Of a stretch of DNA of 64,000 nucleotides, positions 32,203 to 45,125 are shown one piece after another. The stretch is taken from positions 630,600,001-630,664,000 of the forward strand of contig NC_092335.1 in assembly GCF_046630445.1 (NCBI RefSeq), read 5' to 3'. The first letter of the stretch is position 1; each line of letters starts with the position of its first letter. Both the position numbers and the translations under genes were made by a program. The notes beneath the pieces were generated by a model. The model did no database searches. It had not been told where the DNA came from and was given only the letters and a program-made list of their open reading frames with translations. This stretch comes from Rutidosis leptorrhynchoides (taxonomy: Eukaryota; Streptophyta; Magnoliopsida; Asterales; Asteraceae).

Positions 32203-35200
32203 AAGCTGAGGTAGATGGAGGAGTCGGTAAAAGGTGAGCATACTTCCGCATCATTTGATCCTCTCGCTCCCAAGTAAACTCAGGTCCTCGTTTGGCATTC
32301 CATCGTAATCGGACGATCGGAATCTTGTTGCGTTTCAAAGTTTTGATCTCACGATCCATAATTTCAACAGGTTCTTCCACAAAGTGAAGTTTGTCGTCAA
32401 TCGTAAGTTCCTCAAGTGGTATGATAAGTTCGGGTGCAGCAAGACACTTCTTCAAGTTTGACACGTGGAAGGTAGGATGAACTGAGCTCAATTGTGCTGG
32501 TAGATCCAAACGATAAGCAACGGGTCCAACACGTTCCAAGATTTCAAAAGGACCAATGTATCGCGGGTTCAACTTTCCACGTTTTCCAAAATGAATCACA
32601 CCTTTCCAAGGTGCAACCTTCAACATTACACGATCACCAACGTTGAATTCAAAGTCTTTACGTTTACGGTCAGCATAACTCTTTTGACGATCGCGGGCAG
32701 TCTTAAGTCTAGCTTGAATCTGAGCAATCTTCTCCGTGGTTTCATGGACTACCTCGGGTCCGGTGATTTGCTTTTCGTCTACTTCGGCCCAACAAATAGG
32801 AGATCGGCACTTACGACCATACAATGCTTCAAAAGGTGCAGCATTAATGCTTGAGTGATAACTGTTGTTGTACTAGAATTCGGCTAATGGCAAATGTCTT
32901 TCCCAGGCCTTTCCAAAATCAATGACACATGCACGCAACATGTCCTCCAAGGTCTGAATCGTTCGTTAACTTTGCCCGTCAGTCTGTGGGTGATATGCTG
33001 TACTCATGTCGAGACGGGTTCCCATGGCTTCTTGTAAAGAACGCCAAAATCTAGAAGCAAAACGGGGATCGCGATCCGAGATGATCGATAAAGGTACACC
33101 ATGACGAGATACAACCTCCTTGATGTATAGTTGAGCAAGTCTTTCCATTGTATCTGTTTCCTTCATCGCTAAGAAATGTGCAGATTTGGTAAGGCGGTCA
33201 ACAATAACCCAAATAGTATCGTATCCGCCCACCGTCTTTGGTAGCTTGGTAATGAAATCCATTGTGATCCTTTCCCACTTCCATTGTGGGATTTCCGACT
33301 GTTGAAGCAAACCAGAAGGTCTCTGATGCTCGGCTTTAACCTTCGAGCAAGTCAAACACTTGCCAACATAAGTCGCAATGTCTTTCTTAAGATTCGGCCA
33401 CCAATACTGTTCTTTAAGATCGTGGTACATCTTGCCCGCTCCAGGATGAATCGAATATCTTGATTTGTGTGCTTCATCAAGTATAAGGTTCCGTAGATCT
33501 CCATAAAGAGGTACCCAAATTCTTCCGGCATAACATCGGAGTCCAGACTCCCTAACCTCGAATCGAGAGACAAGTATGTTCAAATGTTCATGAGTTATAT
33601 TCTCCTCCTTTAGAGCCTCATCTTGGGCTATTCTGATCTGGCTGTTGAGGTTTGAATGAATGGTGATGTTCAGAGCCCTAACACAAAGAGGTGCCGCCCT
33701 CTCCTTTCGGCTCAAAGCGTCAGCTACAACATTGGCCTTGCCAGGATGATAACGGAGTTCACAATCGTAGTCGTTGAGCGTCTCGATCCATCGACATTGT
33801 CTCATATTCAATTGCTTCTGATCGAAGATGTGCTGGAGACTCTTGTGATCGGTGAAAATAGTGCTCTTAGTTCCATACAAATAATGTCTCCACAATTTAA
33901 GCGCAAAGACAACGGCTCCAAGTTCAAGATCGTGAGTAGTGTAATTCCGTCCGTGAATCTTCAATTGGCAGGAGGCATAGGCAATAACTTTTGATCGTTG
34001 CATCAGTACACAACCAAAACCACTCTTCGATGCATCACAATAAACAACAAAGTCGTCACTGCCCTCAGGAAGTGATAGGATAGGTGCGGTGGTTAACTTC
34101 TTCTTCAAAGTTTGAAATGCTGATTCGTGTGCGGGTTCCCAAATGAACTTCTTGCCCTTGTGAGTCAGTGCGGTCAAAGGACGCGCAATCAGAGAAAATC
34201 CTTCAATGAACCTTCGGTAGTAACCGGCGAGACCTAGGAATTAGCGAATATGAGTCGGAGTAGTGGGGGTCTCCCACTTGCTGATGGCTTCAATCTTGGC
34301 GGGGTCAACTTTGATACCCTGGTCGCTCACAACATGACCCAGAAATTGTACTTCCTTCAACCAAAATTCACACTTGGAGAATTTGGCGTAAAGTTGCTCT
34401 TGTCTCAAGAGTTCAAGTACTAGTCGGAGGTGTCGCTCATGCTCTTCTTCGCTCTTAGAGTAGATGAGGATATCATCTATGAAGACGATAACAAACTTAT
34501 CCAAGTACGGCTTGCAGACACGATTCATGAGGTCCATGAACACGGCAGATGCATTTGTCAAACCGAATGGCATCACGAGAAACTTATAATGACCATAACA
34601 AGTTCTAAATGCAGTCTTCATCACGTCACTTTCCTTCGCCCTCAACTGGTGATAACCATAACGAGTAGTGTAATTCCGTCCGTGAATCTTCAATTGGCGG
34701 GAGGCATAGGCAATAACTTTTGATCGTTGCATCAGTACACAACCAAAACCACTCTTCGATGCATCACAATAAACAACAAAGTCGTCACTGCCCTCAGGAA
34801 GTGATAGGATAGGTGCGGTGGTTAACTTCTTCTTCAAAGTTTGAAATGCTGATTCGTGTGCAGGTTCCCAAATGAACTTCTTGCCCTTGTGAGTCAGTGC
34901 GGTCAAAGGACGCGCAATCAGAGAAAATCCTTCAATGAACCTTCGGTAGTAACTGGCGAGGCCTAGGAATTGGCGAATATGAGTCGGAGTAGTGGGGGTC
35001 TCCCACTTGCTGATGGCTTCAATCTTGGCGGGGTCAACTTTGATACCCTGGTCGCTCACAACATGACCCAGAAATTGTACTTCCTTCAACCAAAATTCAC
35101 ACTTGGAAAATTTGGCGTAAAGTTGCTCTTGTCTCAAGAGTTCAAGTACTAGTCGGAGGTGTCGCTCATGCTCTTCTTCGCTCTTAGAGTAGATGAGGAT

Positions 35201-37399
35201 ATCATCTATGAAGACGATAACAAACTTATCCAAGTACGGCTTGCAGACACTATTCATGAGGTCCATGAACACGGCAGATGCATTTGTCAAACCGAATGGC
35301 ATCACGAGAAACTTATAATGACCATAACGAGTTCTAAATGCAGTCTTCATCACGTCACTTTCCTTCGCCCTCAACTGGTGATAACAGGATCGCAAATCGA
35401 TCTTTGAGTAAACGCTCGATCCTTGTAGTTGATCAAAAAGATCGTCAATTCGTGGAAGAGGATACCGATTCTTGATAGTCAATTTGTTGAGTTCACGGTA
35501 GTCGATACACATATGGAAGGATCCATCCTTCTTCTTCACAAACAACACAGGTGCGCCCCAAGGCGAGAAACTTGGTTGGATAAATCCACGGTCAAGTAGT
35601 TCTTGTAGTTGGCTTTGTAATTCTTGCATCTCGGAAGGTGCGAGTCTATAAGGTGCGCGAGCTACAGGTGCAGCTCCTGGCACTAAGTCAATTTGAAACT
35701 CTACTGCTCTCTGCGGCGGCAATCCAGGCAATTCCTCTGGGAAGACATCGGAAAATTCGTTGACAATTCGAACGTCGTCCACATTCTTCACCTCAGTTTC
35801 TACCGCTTTCACATGTGCTAGGACAGTAAAACGTCCCTTCTTCATAATCTTTTGCACTTTCACGCAACTAATGAGGTTCAACTTCGAGGTACATCTCTCT
35901 CCATAGATAACCAGTGGCTCACCGTCTCCTTATGGTATGCGAAGTGCTTTATCTCCACAGATAATATCGGCCTTTATCTTGCTCAACCAATCCATACCGA
36001 CGATCACGTCAATACTTCCCAGTTTGATAGGTATCAAGTCAATTTCGAAATCTGCACCAGCTATGTTGATAATAGCTCCACGACTAATATGGTCAACCTT
36101 TTCAAGTTTTCCATTGGCGACCTCGACAAGCATACTCTCTTTTAACGGGACTAATGACCAATTAATCTTATCGCAAAAATGTCTACATACATAACTTCTA
36201 TCCGCACCAGTATCAAACAAGACAGAAGCTAAAAGATTGTTGATTTTGAATATACCTGTCACCAAGTCAGGGTTTTCGCGTGCGTCCCTTGCATTAACAT
36301 TGAAAGCTCTAGCTCGCGGTGGTCTGCTATCTTTTCGCTTATTTGGACACACATTTCTGAAATGGCCCGTCTGTCCGCATTCGTAACACTTCCTTGGCCC
36401 TGTGGGGTTCGGCTTCCCATTCAAAGTGGTGACCTTGCAGTCTTTTCCAACATGCCCAGACCGTTGGCACTTCTCGCAGACAACATTGCAATACCCAGTG
36501 TGGTGTTTGTAACACCTCTTGCATTGAGGTAGGGTTCCCTTGTAGTTCGGGTTGGAGTTGGTGTTGTTGTTGGGGTTGGGGTTTCCACCGTTGTTGTTTC
36601 CTCTGAAACCCTTATGTCGTTTCGCCGGGTTCTGATCATAGTTTCTTCCCCTGTTGTTGTTGTTGTTGTGGTTATCCCATTTGCGCTTCTCGCTAGTACC
36701 CGCTTCGGACTTAGTTTTCTCCGGTTCATCGATGGTTATTTGATTCATTAAAGTATGCGCCATGCGCATCGCTTCTGGGACATTCGGTGGCTTGGACGAG
36801 GTGACATTACCCTTAATGCTCTTAGGGAATCCCCAGAAGTATCTCTCCATTCGCTTGAATTCTGGGGTGACCATTGTCGGACACATCAGGGCTAGTTCCA
36901 AAAATCTCCTTTTGTAACCATCAAGGTCGTTCCCAATGGCCTTTAACTGCATGAATTCCATTTCCATCTTTTGGATTTCGGTTCTTGGACAATACTCCTC
37001 AATCAAGGCACACTTAAATTCCTCCCATGGCGTAGCATACGCCTCATCAATGCCTTGTGCCTGTGCCACTGTGTTCCACCACGTGAGTGCGCCGTCAGAT
37101 AGCGTGCAAGAAGCAAATTTGGTTTTGTTGTCCTCCAAACAGTTGCTAACTCGAAATACTGATTCAAGTTTCTCGAACCATCTGGTGAGACCAACCGGTC
37201 CCTCAGTGCCGCTGAAGTTATGTGGTTTACAGCTCTGGAATTCCTTGTAAGTGTACCCATTACGAATGGGTTGAATAACCGGTGGTGGTGGCGGTGGCGG
37301 TGGAGCTTGGGGTTGCATTTCCGCAATGGCTGCGGCTACACGTTCTTGGATCATCTCATCAATTTGAGCAGCAGTAGGTGTGGATCGACCGTTAGCCAT
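32201..37399 (-). pseudogene. gag-pol: Gag-pol polyprotein, single frame with four stops
   Basis: Start MANGRSTP at 37399, shortly after the upstream ORF. Domains in order: gag capsid (YKEFQSCKPHNFSGTEG; LTWWNT), zinc knuckles (CKRCYKHHTGYC, CEKCQRSGHVGKDC, CYECGQTGHFRNVC), protease (LFDTGADRSYV), reverse transcriptase (FIDDILIYS), RNase H ([12 protein letters not shown]), integrase with its zinc-binding HHCC region and DDE core, and a chromodomain-like end ([16 protein letters not shown]). In-frame stops lie at 35930-35932, 34241-34243, 32966-32968 and about 32873-32875, with no net frameshift between segments. A 729-bp in-frame duplication repeats the RT-RNase H portion. The copy is dead, but its integrase core retains the segment missing from the 48.4-53.0 kb element. 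Confidence 0.9.
33934..35385 (-). repeat. In-frame tandem duplication within reverse transcriptase/RNase H
   Basis: The segment starting 'gagtagtgtaattccgtccg' at 33934 begins again at 34663, giving a unit of 729 bp (243 codons). The second copy ends near 35385 at 'caactggtgataac'. The two copies differ at only a few sites, including the C-to-T change that makes the 34241 stop in one copy. The frame stays open across the junction. Confidence 0.92.
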
Positions 37400-37695
37400 G
37401 GTGTTCTAAACAAAAATTTTGACTCAAGTCAAAATCCAGCATTTAATATATAATAATAATGTATACGACAACCAACATGGAATCAACACATCACATGTTA
37501 TTAAATAACGCAAGTTGATACAAGTACCGCAAAACAACATACAGTAACGTAAATAGAACACTTGTGCAAAAAGTAACATCACAAAGTTTCCATTCATTAA
37601 TAATAAGTTTCATACATCATGATAGATTCGTACAATACATAAGTGAAATATGAAACTACAACTAGATTACATCATGAAATCTAATACAAAAGGTC

Positions 37696-38583
37696 CTACG
37701 GTGAAGGTGGGTGTAGGATGTCTAAAACCTGAGCCAACTGCTCCTCGAGCTCAGTAACCCGAGCTCGGAGGATTCCCACCTCCCTCCTCAGTTCCTCGTT
37801 AGAGGGAGATGGTGGGGCAGGCGGTGCAGGTGGTGTGGGTGGTGCCGGTGGTGCCGGTGGTGCAGACCGCACGAAACGGGGTGCAGACGTTCCGGCTCCA
37901 GAAATAGTCAGTACGTAACGGGGTGTCTTACGCACTTGTGGGTCGGCAGGGTACGGCACAAGCCGCTTACGAGCAGTAAACCTACGACGTCGACCAAACA
38001 CGTCAGTGAAGGCTCGTCCTCCGTTGATCCCCGGAATGATGGTACCGTCGAAGCGATACATCTTCTTCGGCGGGGTGGAGGGTGGCTGAATAGGTGCATC
38101 AGCAGGGTCCTCATCATCACTGGAGTCGTCTGAGGAAGAGTCATCTGATGAAGAATCGGCGGATGATGAGTCATCCGAATCATGTGGTGGTGGCACTGGT
38201 GGCTGAACTGGCAGTCCGTGGGCGACCGTCATCTGTCTGTATCTGCCTGGCAGAATCGGCACTAAACGTCCATTAGGAGCGCGTCGGCACGGTATGCGCA
38301 TATGGTTACGGAATGGCCCTTCCCCGAACTCCGCGGGAATCACAACACCACCGATGCGGGGCTGTGGCTCCGAGGGTCCAGGAGCAGACGGAGCTGGAAT
38401 CTCCGTAGGGTCCACGTGTCCGTCAATAGTAGCCACTGGTGCCGGCGCACTACTACTAGCTCCGGAAGACGAAGCGCCGGGGTCACTAGTGCGTATCGGG
38501 ATCGGTGTGTCGGCAGCAGCAGCAGGTGGGGTGGCTGACCAGTCTAAACTGCCCAAAATGATAGCAGGTGGGACATCCGACAT
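37696..38583 (-). CDS. Extra ORF upstream of gag: acidic, proline-rich, coiled-coil protein
   Basis: 295 codons without a stop, on the element's sense strand between primer binding site and gag. Not a domain I recognise. Visible order: Ala/Pro/Ser-rich N-terminus; central motif with IPAEFGEGPFRNHMRIPCRR; a Ser/Asp run of about 35 residues (near residues 137-172); a basic patch FGRRRRFTARKR that could be a nuclear localisation signal; a Pro-Ala array; and a C-terminal heptad-like segment (LRREVGILRARVTELEEQLAQVL) that should form a coiled coil. It lacks stops although the downstream gag-pol has four, which suggests constraint or a short neutral history. It could be a plant-retroelement accessory protein; function unknown. 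Confidence 0.6.
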   Translation of the reverse strand: MSDVPPAIILGSLDWSATPPAAAADTPIPIRTSDPGASSSGASSSAPAPVATIDGHVDPTEIPAPSAPGPSEPQPRIGGVVIPAEFGEGPFRNHMRIPCRRAPNGRLVPILPGRYRQMTVAHGLPVQPPVPPPHDSDDSSSADSSSDDSSSDDSSDDEDPADAPIQPPSTPPKKMYRFDGTIIPGINGGRAFTDVFGRRRRFTARKRLVPYPADPQVRKTPRYVLTISGAGTSAPRFVRSAPPAPPAPPTPPAPPAPPSPSNEELRREVGILRARVTELEEQLAQVLDILHPPSP

Positions 38584-38906
38584 CTGAACAAGGAAAATAA
38601 ATTTTCCATGTCAGTAAGTCATAAAGCAAGCACGTATTAGGCCAACAGCTTAAATCATGGATAACAATAAGTAGCATGGCAATAATAACGAATCGTACAG
38701 AAGTAGCATGCAATCGAAAGTAAGTAATATCATACAGTAGTGATATCATGTAGTAGCATACGGCATATAGCAGTAAAAGTAAGCAGCAGCATGCAGTAAG
38801 TTCAGCGGAAACAAGTAAACTAGCAAGTTGTAGATTAGTCCTATTAGTGAATCCTACTCGGGTCGGTCTTAGACTCACTAATGCAACCTAATTCCCTAAA
38901 ACCAAT

Positions 38907-38918
38907 GCTCTGATACCA
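38907..38918 (-). other. Primer binding site (initiator tRNA-Met type)
   Basis: TGGTATCAGAGC on the minus strand, 2 bp from the 5' LTR at 38921. Confidence 0.9.
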
Positions 38919-38920
38919 AA

Positions 38921-41845
38921 TGTGATTCCCCGTACAAAACCATCGTGTACGAATCATCAACAACAGGATCATTACAAGGTTAAGTACTACATACTGTAAT
39001 AAAAGAAGTTGCATTCACGATAAAAAGATGACGTCATAACCGACGTCAATTGTTTTACACCAACAGTATGTTTCTACGAAAAGCAAGCATGAATAAATGT
39101 ATGTGACCATTAGGTCATTACAAAACATAGTTTCAAAAGTATTAAAGTTTGAATGCAAGATAAACAGTTCATGCGGTGATAACACTAGAGCAGCGGGTGT
39201 TTACGGCAAGACTAGCACGACAGCGGAAGCAAATAACCTTAATCACCTGAGAAAAACATGCTTAAAAACGTCAACACAAAGGTTGGTGAGCAATAGTTTA
39301 AGTATAACAGTATGTAAGGTAGGCCACGAGATTTCAGTGCTAAAAAGAGCGTTTCAAAACAGTATGATAAAGTATATGTTAACCGTGGGCACTTGGTAAC
39401 TAACTTAACGTTTATACCCCCTGAAAGTACACTTGGAAAGTGCGTATATTTCGAAGTATTAAACACTCCTTAAATGCTAGTGCTACTAGCCCGAGTGGGG
39501 ATGTCAAACCCTATGGATCCATATCTAAGATTCGCGTTCACGGTTCAAAAACCAATGATTAAACGTTACCGAGCTAAAGGGAATGTTTATGCCGTTGTAT
39601 AACCCACACATATATAAGTTTAAGTACTTGTGCCTAGTATGTAAAACATAAAATCCGCATGTATTCTCAGTTCTCAAAATAAGTTAAAGTAAAAAGGGAA
39701 TGCTATAACTCACAATGATAAAGTAGCGGTAAAGTATGACTCGGAAAGTAAGCAAGTAATGAAGGTTGTCCAAACGGGTCCTCAACCTAAGTCAAATAGT
39801 ACTAGGTCAGTAAATCGTCTGAATAGGTTTAAAAGTATGTAAATAAGGTCTTAAGGTTCATCATCATTCATCATCAAACAAAAGGCGTAAAGTAAGTTTC
39901 GTTTATGAAAGTAGTTTAAAGCAAAGGCTGACTTCGATCAGTCACCACAGCCTCTACCCTTACTGAATTAAGGTGAGACCAGTGGCCATGGCTCTGTATA
40001 TGAGTCCTTTAAGTGTGGTAAAATTTACAGAAACAAACTCGTCTTCATTTGACCGTGGCGACGGTCTAAGTGCGAGTAGGTCAGAAATTTCTGCACAACG
40101 TTAAAGGACATAGTGACGATCGGAGGGCCATAATTCCTAAACCGTAACTCGAATTAAGACGAGTCCTATATGAAAAGTTATCTACTCGAACAGAGCTATT
40201 TTAAAATCATAATCACAACAGCCCAGGTCTTACTGATCAGACCCAGAATACAGAAAACAGACAGGTCAGTAGGTTCCGGTGGTTCTTGGTGTTCGATGCT
40301 TATCACGGTTCTCATCCTTGATGCATGTAGCTTCAAGTGTACAACTCGTTGATGTGTTTGCATAATTTTCACCAAGGTTTGACCATCATAACCCAAGTGC
40401 AAGTCTAAGACATGAAGCACAACTCACTTAAGAGTTGTATGAAGTTTGATGAACCAAAGTTACATCAAAGTCTTAGATCTAACACATACATGAACTTCAA
40501 AACTAATAATAAGTTACAAACTTGAAAGTGAACTTATGAAATCAAGATCTTAAGTTGTAGAACATAGTTCTTAGTTAGATCTTGAAGATCCAAGACTCAA
40601 AAGTCTAGATCTAACATAAGTGTACCAAGTTATAATTAAAGAAACTTACTTACATGTTCTTGAACCTTTAAAATTAACTTTAGTTCAAGATTAATGAGAT
40701 CAAAGTTAACTAGTAACATTTGACCAATAACAACCAACAAACATGAAATTAAAGTGCATAAAATGAAGACATAAACTAAGTAAACAAGTAACTAGTTCAT
40801 TGTTGTTCATACTTTAAAGATTCAAACCAAAGTTTGATCTTTAAGAAAGTAAACTTTAAAGTTTGCTTCATGAACTTCAAGTATGAGTTACAACACATGA
40901 ACTTCCTTTCTTTAAACAAGTATTAAGTGGAGATCATAAACTAGAGAGTTTATGTCTTGTATGTTCTTGTTATGACAAGATATATGAAGAATCAAACTAA
41001 CAAGTTTGCTTCTTAGAAGATCACAACTAAATAACAATAACAACTAGTAACTACATGTATTTAAACATTAAGCAAGAACAAGTAAACAACAACAAACAAT
41101 GATGATGATTAAGGGTGTGTAATTCGGTTTTTGTAAGAAAAGAAGAAGAGAAAAGAAGTTCCATTTACTTACAAGAAAGAAAGAAACCTTGAGAGAAAAG
41201 AGAGTAAAAAATGAAAGCAAGTAAAAGTGTGTGTGAAGTGTATGAAGTTTACAAGAGTACAAGCACATAAGTCTTCAAAATTTGAAAGTAAAAACCCACT
41301 CCCCAAAGGCCTAAACCTTCGGCCAGCAGCAGAAAAAAGAGGGGAGGGAGAAGCTTGTTGGTCACTAGCATGTAAAGCTCTTTAAAGTTGGTTATTAGAT
41401 GGTTGCATGCATGGGGATAACAAGTAACTAGCTAGTAACAAGATTCTTAATGAAATAAACTAACTAGTTGCAACCTAAATGATACTTATATGTGAGTATG
41501 GGCTTAAGAGTCCATGAAAGAAGTAGGGTGGGCTCTTTAAGTCCATGTACAAAAATAAAGCCCAAGTTTGTAAGTAATTAACAAGTAATCCAATAAAAGC
41601 CCATGTAATTAACTAATAGCCTTAGTTAATTAAAATGATTAATAAATCTTAATCATGAATGTAAATAATATCTGAAAATATTATTCGTGTAAGTCTCGGG
41701 TGTCACAAAGACGTTTCGGGCAATTAAAGTCAAGTACGTTTAGTCATGGCAACATGTAAATGTAATAACATACATTTGTTTAATCACACGTATTAATAAT
41801 AATAATTATTAATAAATAAACGTTGGAAAATCCAGGGTCGTTACC
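38921..41845 (-). repeat. 5' LTR of the 29-42 kb element
   Basis: Runs TGTGATTCCCCG...TCGTTACC; the terminal A of the other copy is C here. Matched along its whole length by 29238-32165. Confidence 0.93.
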
Positions 41846-41850
41846 CGTCG

Positions 41851-42805
41851 CGTGTCCTTTGGACCCTTCGCCCGCCCGCCACCAGTTAAGACTTAGAGAT
41901 GCTAGAGAGTTACCTTCTATTTCATTAGTCTTGACTTGTATTTTTTTATATTTAATATCTTAAGTTACTTCATTATATAACACCCTTTTAGACAATAGTT
42001 ATTTAGTTATTTATTGTTATAATATTCTATTTGTGAAAATTATGGGTGTTTAAAATGATTTTAGATTTTAAACATATAATTTACATATTAACTACTTGAC
42101 AAAAGTTATGAATAGTATCAGGGGCATTTTCGACTTTTCACCTTTTTTTAACTTTAACTAAATTTCATTTTACCAACAAAGGCCCCCACATTTTTTTGAA
42201 AAATTCAAATCTACCCCCCAAACAGGGGGTAAAGTGTCAACTAACCATTTTCATAAAAAATCTTAAATAAACTCCACCCAAATATTCAACGAGTCATATC
42301 TTCTCGCTCGCAACGAGTTAAATTTTTCCGACACCATCGTTAAACTCGAAATAATTTTAGAAACACAATGTCACTAGCTATACGCAAAACGGACGCTTTT
42401 TAAAAAATGCTAAATATTTGGAGTACTTTTCATACACGTTGATTTTGCGTTAAATTTTTTAAAGTCGACAATTTCATAGCGAAACGCGGAGATGCACATA
42501 TATTGTTAATTTAAAATAACATTTAAATCTCTCACGGGTTATACCTTTTAGTTCGACTCGAGTTGCGCTTCAACGATATCATCGTTAGCCACAAAATAAT
42601 TTTACTAAACGCAATAAAATACATTAAAAATCGAACCTCCGGCGCTAAGTGATGGTTCAATAACTAGTTATAACAAAACTCATCTGGAATAATTTAAACA
42701 TATCTGATTAAATCTATTAGATTAACCATAACAATACTAAAATATGAAGTTTGGATGTGCTTTTAACAACCAAGACATTAATTAATTATTAATTAACATA
42801 CATGT
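41851..42805. other. Intergenic stretch with inverted dispersed repeat
   Basis: 41851-42000 continues the sequence interrupted at 29232 and has no recognised gene. About 42045-42680 is the reverse-complement copy of the repeat at 21920-22620. The remainder up to the LTR at 42806 is AT-rich and unassigned. Confidence 0.7.
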
Positions 42806-45125
42806 TGAAATGTCCCGTTCATATTGATTATAAACGTTCCATATTAATTGATTTCGTCGCGAGGTTTTGACCTCTATATGAGACGTTTTTCAAAGACTGC
42901 ATTCATTTTTAAAACAACCATAAATTTTATTTTATCTATAAAGGTTTAAAAAGCATTACGTAGATTATCAAATAATGATAATCTAAAATATACCGTTTAC
43001 ACACGACCATTACATAATGGTTTACAATAAGAATATATTACATCAAAAATAAGTTTCTTGAATGCAGTTTTTACATAATATCATACAAGCATGGACTCCA
43101 AATCTTGTCCTTATTTTAGTATGCAACAGCGGAAGCTCTTAATAATCACCTGAGAATAAACATGCTTAAAACGTCAACAAAAATGTTGGTGAGTTATAGG
43201 TTTAACCTATATATTATCAAATCATAATAATAGACCACAAGATTTCATATTTCAATATACATCCCATACATAGAGATAAAAATCATTCATATGATGAACA
43301 CCTGGTAACCGACATTAACAAGATGCATATAAGAATATCCCCTATCATTCCGGGAAATCCATCGGACATGATAAAACAACATCGAAGTACTAAAGCATCC
43401 TTAACCATGGATGGGGTTCATTAGGCCCAATAGATCTATCTTTAGGATTCGTGTCAATTAGTAGATCGGTTTACTAATTCTTAGGTTACCAAGCAAAAAG
43501 GAGCATATTCGGCTTCGATCATTCACCCATATAATGTAGTTTCATTTACTTGTGTCTATTTCGTAAAACATTTATAAAACTGCATGTATTCTCATCCCAA
43601 AATATTAGATTTTAAAAGTGGGACTATAACTCACTTTCACAGATTTTTACTTCGTCGGGAAGTAAGACTTGGCCACTGGTCGATTCACGAACCTATAACA
43701 AATATGTACATATATATCAAAGTATGTTTAAAATATATTTACAACATTTTTAATACGTTTATGTTTTAAGTTTATTAAGTCAGCTGTCCTCGTTAGTAAC
43801 CTACAACTAGTTGTCCACAATTAGATGTATAGAAATAAATCGATATATATTATCTTAAATCAATCCACGACCCAGTGTATACACGTCTCAGGCTAGATCA
43901 CAACTCAAAGTATATATATTTTTGGAATCAACCTCAATCCTGTATAGCTAACTCAAACATTACTGCATATAGAGTGTCTATGGTTGTTCCAAATAATATA
44001 TATACATGGGTCGATATGATATGTCAAAACATTTGCATACGTGTATATGGTATCCCAAGATTACATAATATATTAGAATACATGTATAATGCAATATAAG
44101 TTAGCTAGGATATGATTTGTATAGAATTGTTACAATATTTCCCGTAGCTAAAACAATCAAAAAATATCCAATCTTGTTTTACCCATAACTTCTTCGTTTT
44201 AAATCCGATTTGAGTGAATCAAATTGCTATGGTTTCATATTGAAATCTATTTTATGAATCTAAACAAAAAAAGTATAGGTTTATAGTCGGAAATATAAGT
44301 TACAAGTCATTTTTGTAAGAGGTAGTCATTTCAGTCGAAAGAACGACGTCTTGATGACCATTTTGAAAAACATACTTCCACTTTGAGTTTAACCATGATT
44401 TTTGGATATAGTTTCATGTTCATAACAAAAATCATTTTCCCAGAAGAACAACTTTTAAATCAAAGTTTATCGTAGTTTTTAATTATCAAACCCAAAACAG
44501 CCCGCGGTGTTACTACGACGGCGTATATCCGGTTTTACGGTGTTTTTCGTGTTTTCCAGTTTTAAATCATTAAGTTAGAATATCATATAGATATAGAACA
44601 TGTGTTTAGTTGATTTTAAAAGTCAAGTTAGAAGGATTAACTTTTGTTTGCGAACAAGTTTAGAATTAACTAAACTATGTTCTAGTGATTACATGTTCAA
44701 ATCTTCGAATAAGATAGTTTTATATGTATGAATCGAATGATGTTAGGAGCATCATTACTACCTCAAGTTTAGTAGGTAAACCTACTGGAAGTGATAAAAA
44801 ATGATCTAGCTTCAAAGGATCTTGGATGGCTTGAAAGTTCTTGAAGTAGAATCATGACACGAAAACAAGTTCAAGTAAGATTATCACTCGAATTAAGATA
44901 GTTATAGTTATATAAATTGAATCAAAGTTTGAATATGAGTATTACCTTGTATTAGAAAGATATCTTACTGTAAATAAGAAAAATTTCTTGAGGTTGGATG
45001 ATCACTTTACAAGATTGGAAGTAAGTTAGTAAACTTGGAAGTATTCTTGATTTTATGAAACTATAACTTATAGAATTTATGAAGAACACTTAGAACTTGA
45101 AGATAGAACTTGAGAGTGATCAATT
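42806..45125 (-). mobile_element. Older TGAAATGTCCCG LTR, left part, split by a younger element
   Basis: Begins TGAAATGTCCCG, preceded by CATGT, and matches the LTR at 45126-48383 with visible divergence over about 2.3 kb, up to the target CAATT (45121-45125). The homologous continuation resumes at 58191. It is therefore an earlier member of the same family, read on the minus strand. Confidence 0.88.

Larger units (their letters stand above)
29238..41845 (-). mobile_element. Ty3/gypsy chromovirus-type retrotransposon, complete but decayed
   Basis: 12.6 kb between perfect CGTCG duplications (29233-29237 and 41846-41850). LTRs of 2928 and 2925 bp, initiator-Met primer site, purine tract, gag, protease, reverse transcriptase, RNase H, integrase and a C-terminal chromodomain-like module are all present on the minus strand, in Tekay/Del-type order. 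Long LTRs fit that lineage. Gag-pol keeps one frame but is interrupted by four stops, and carries a 729-bp internal duplication. An extra ORF precedes gag. Confidence 0.92.
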
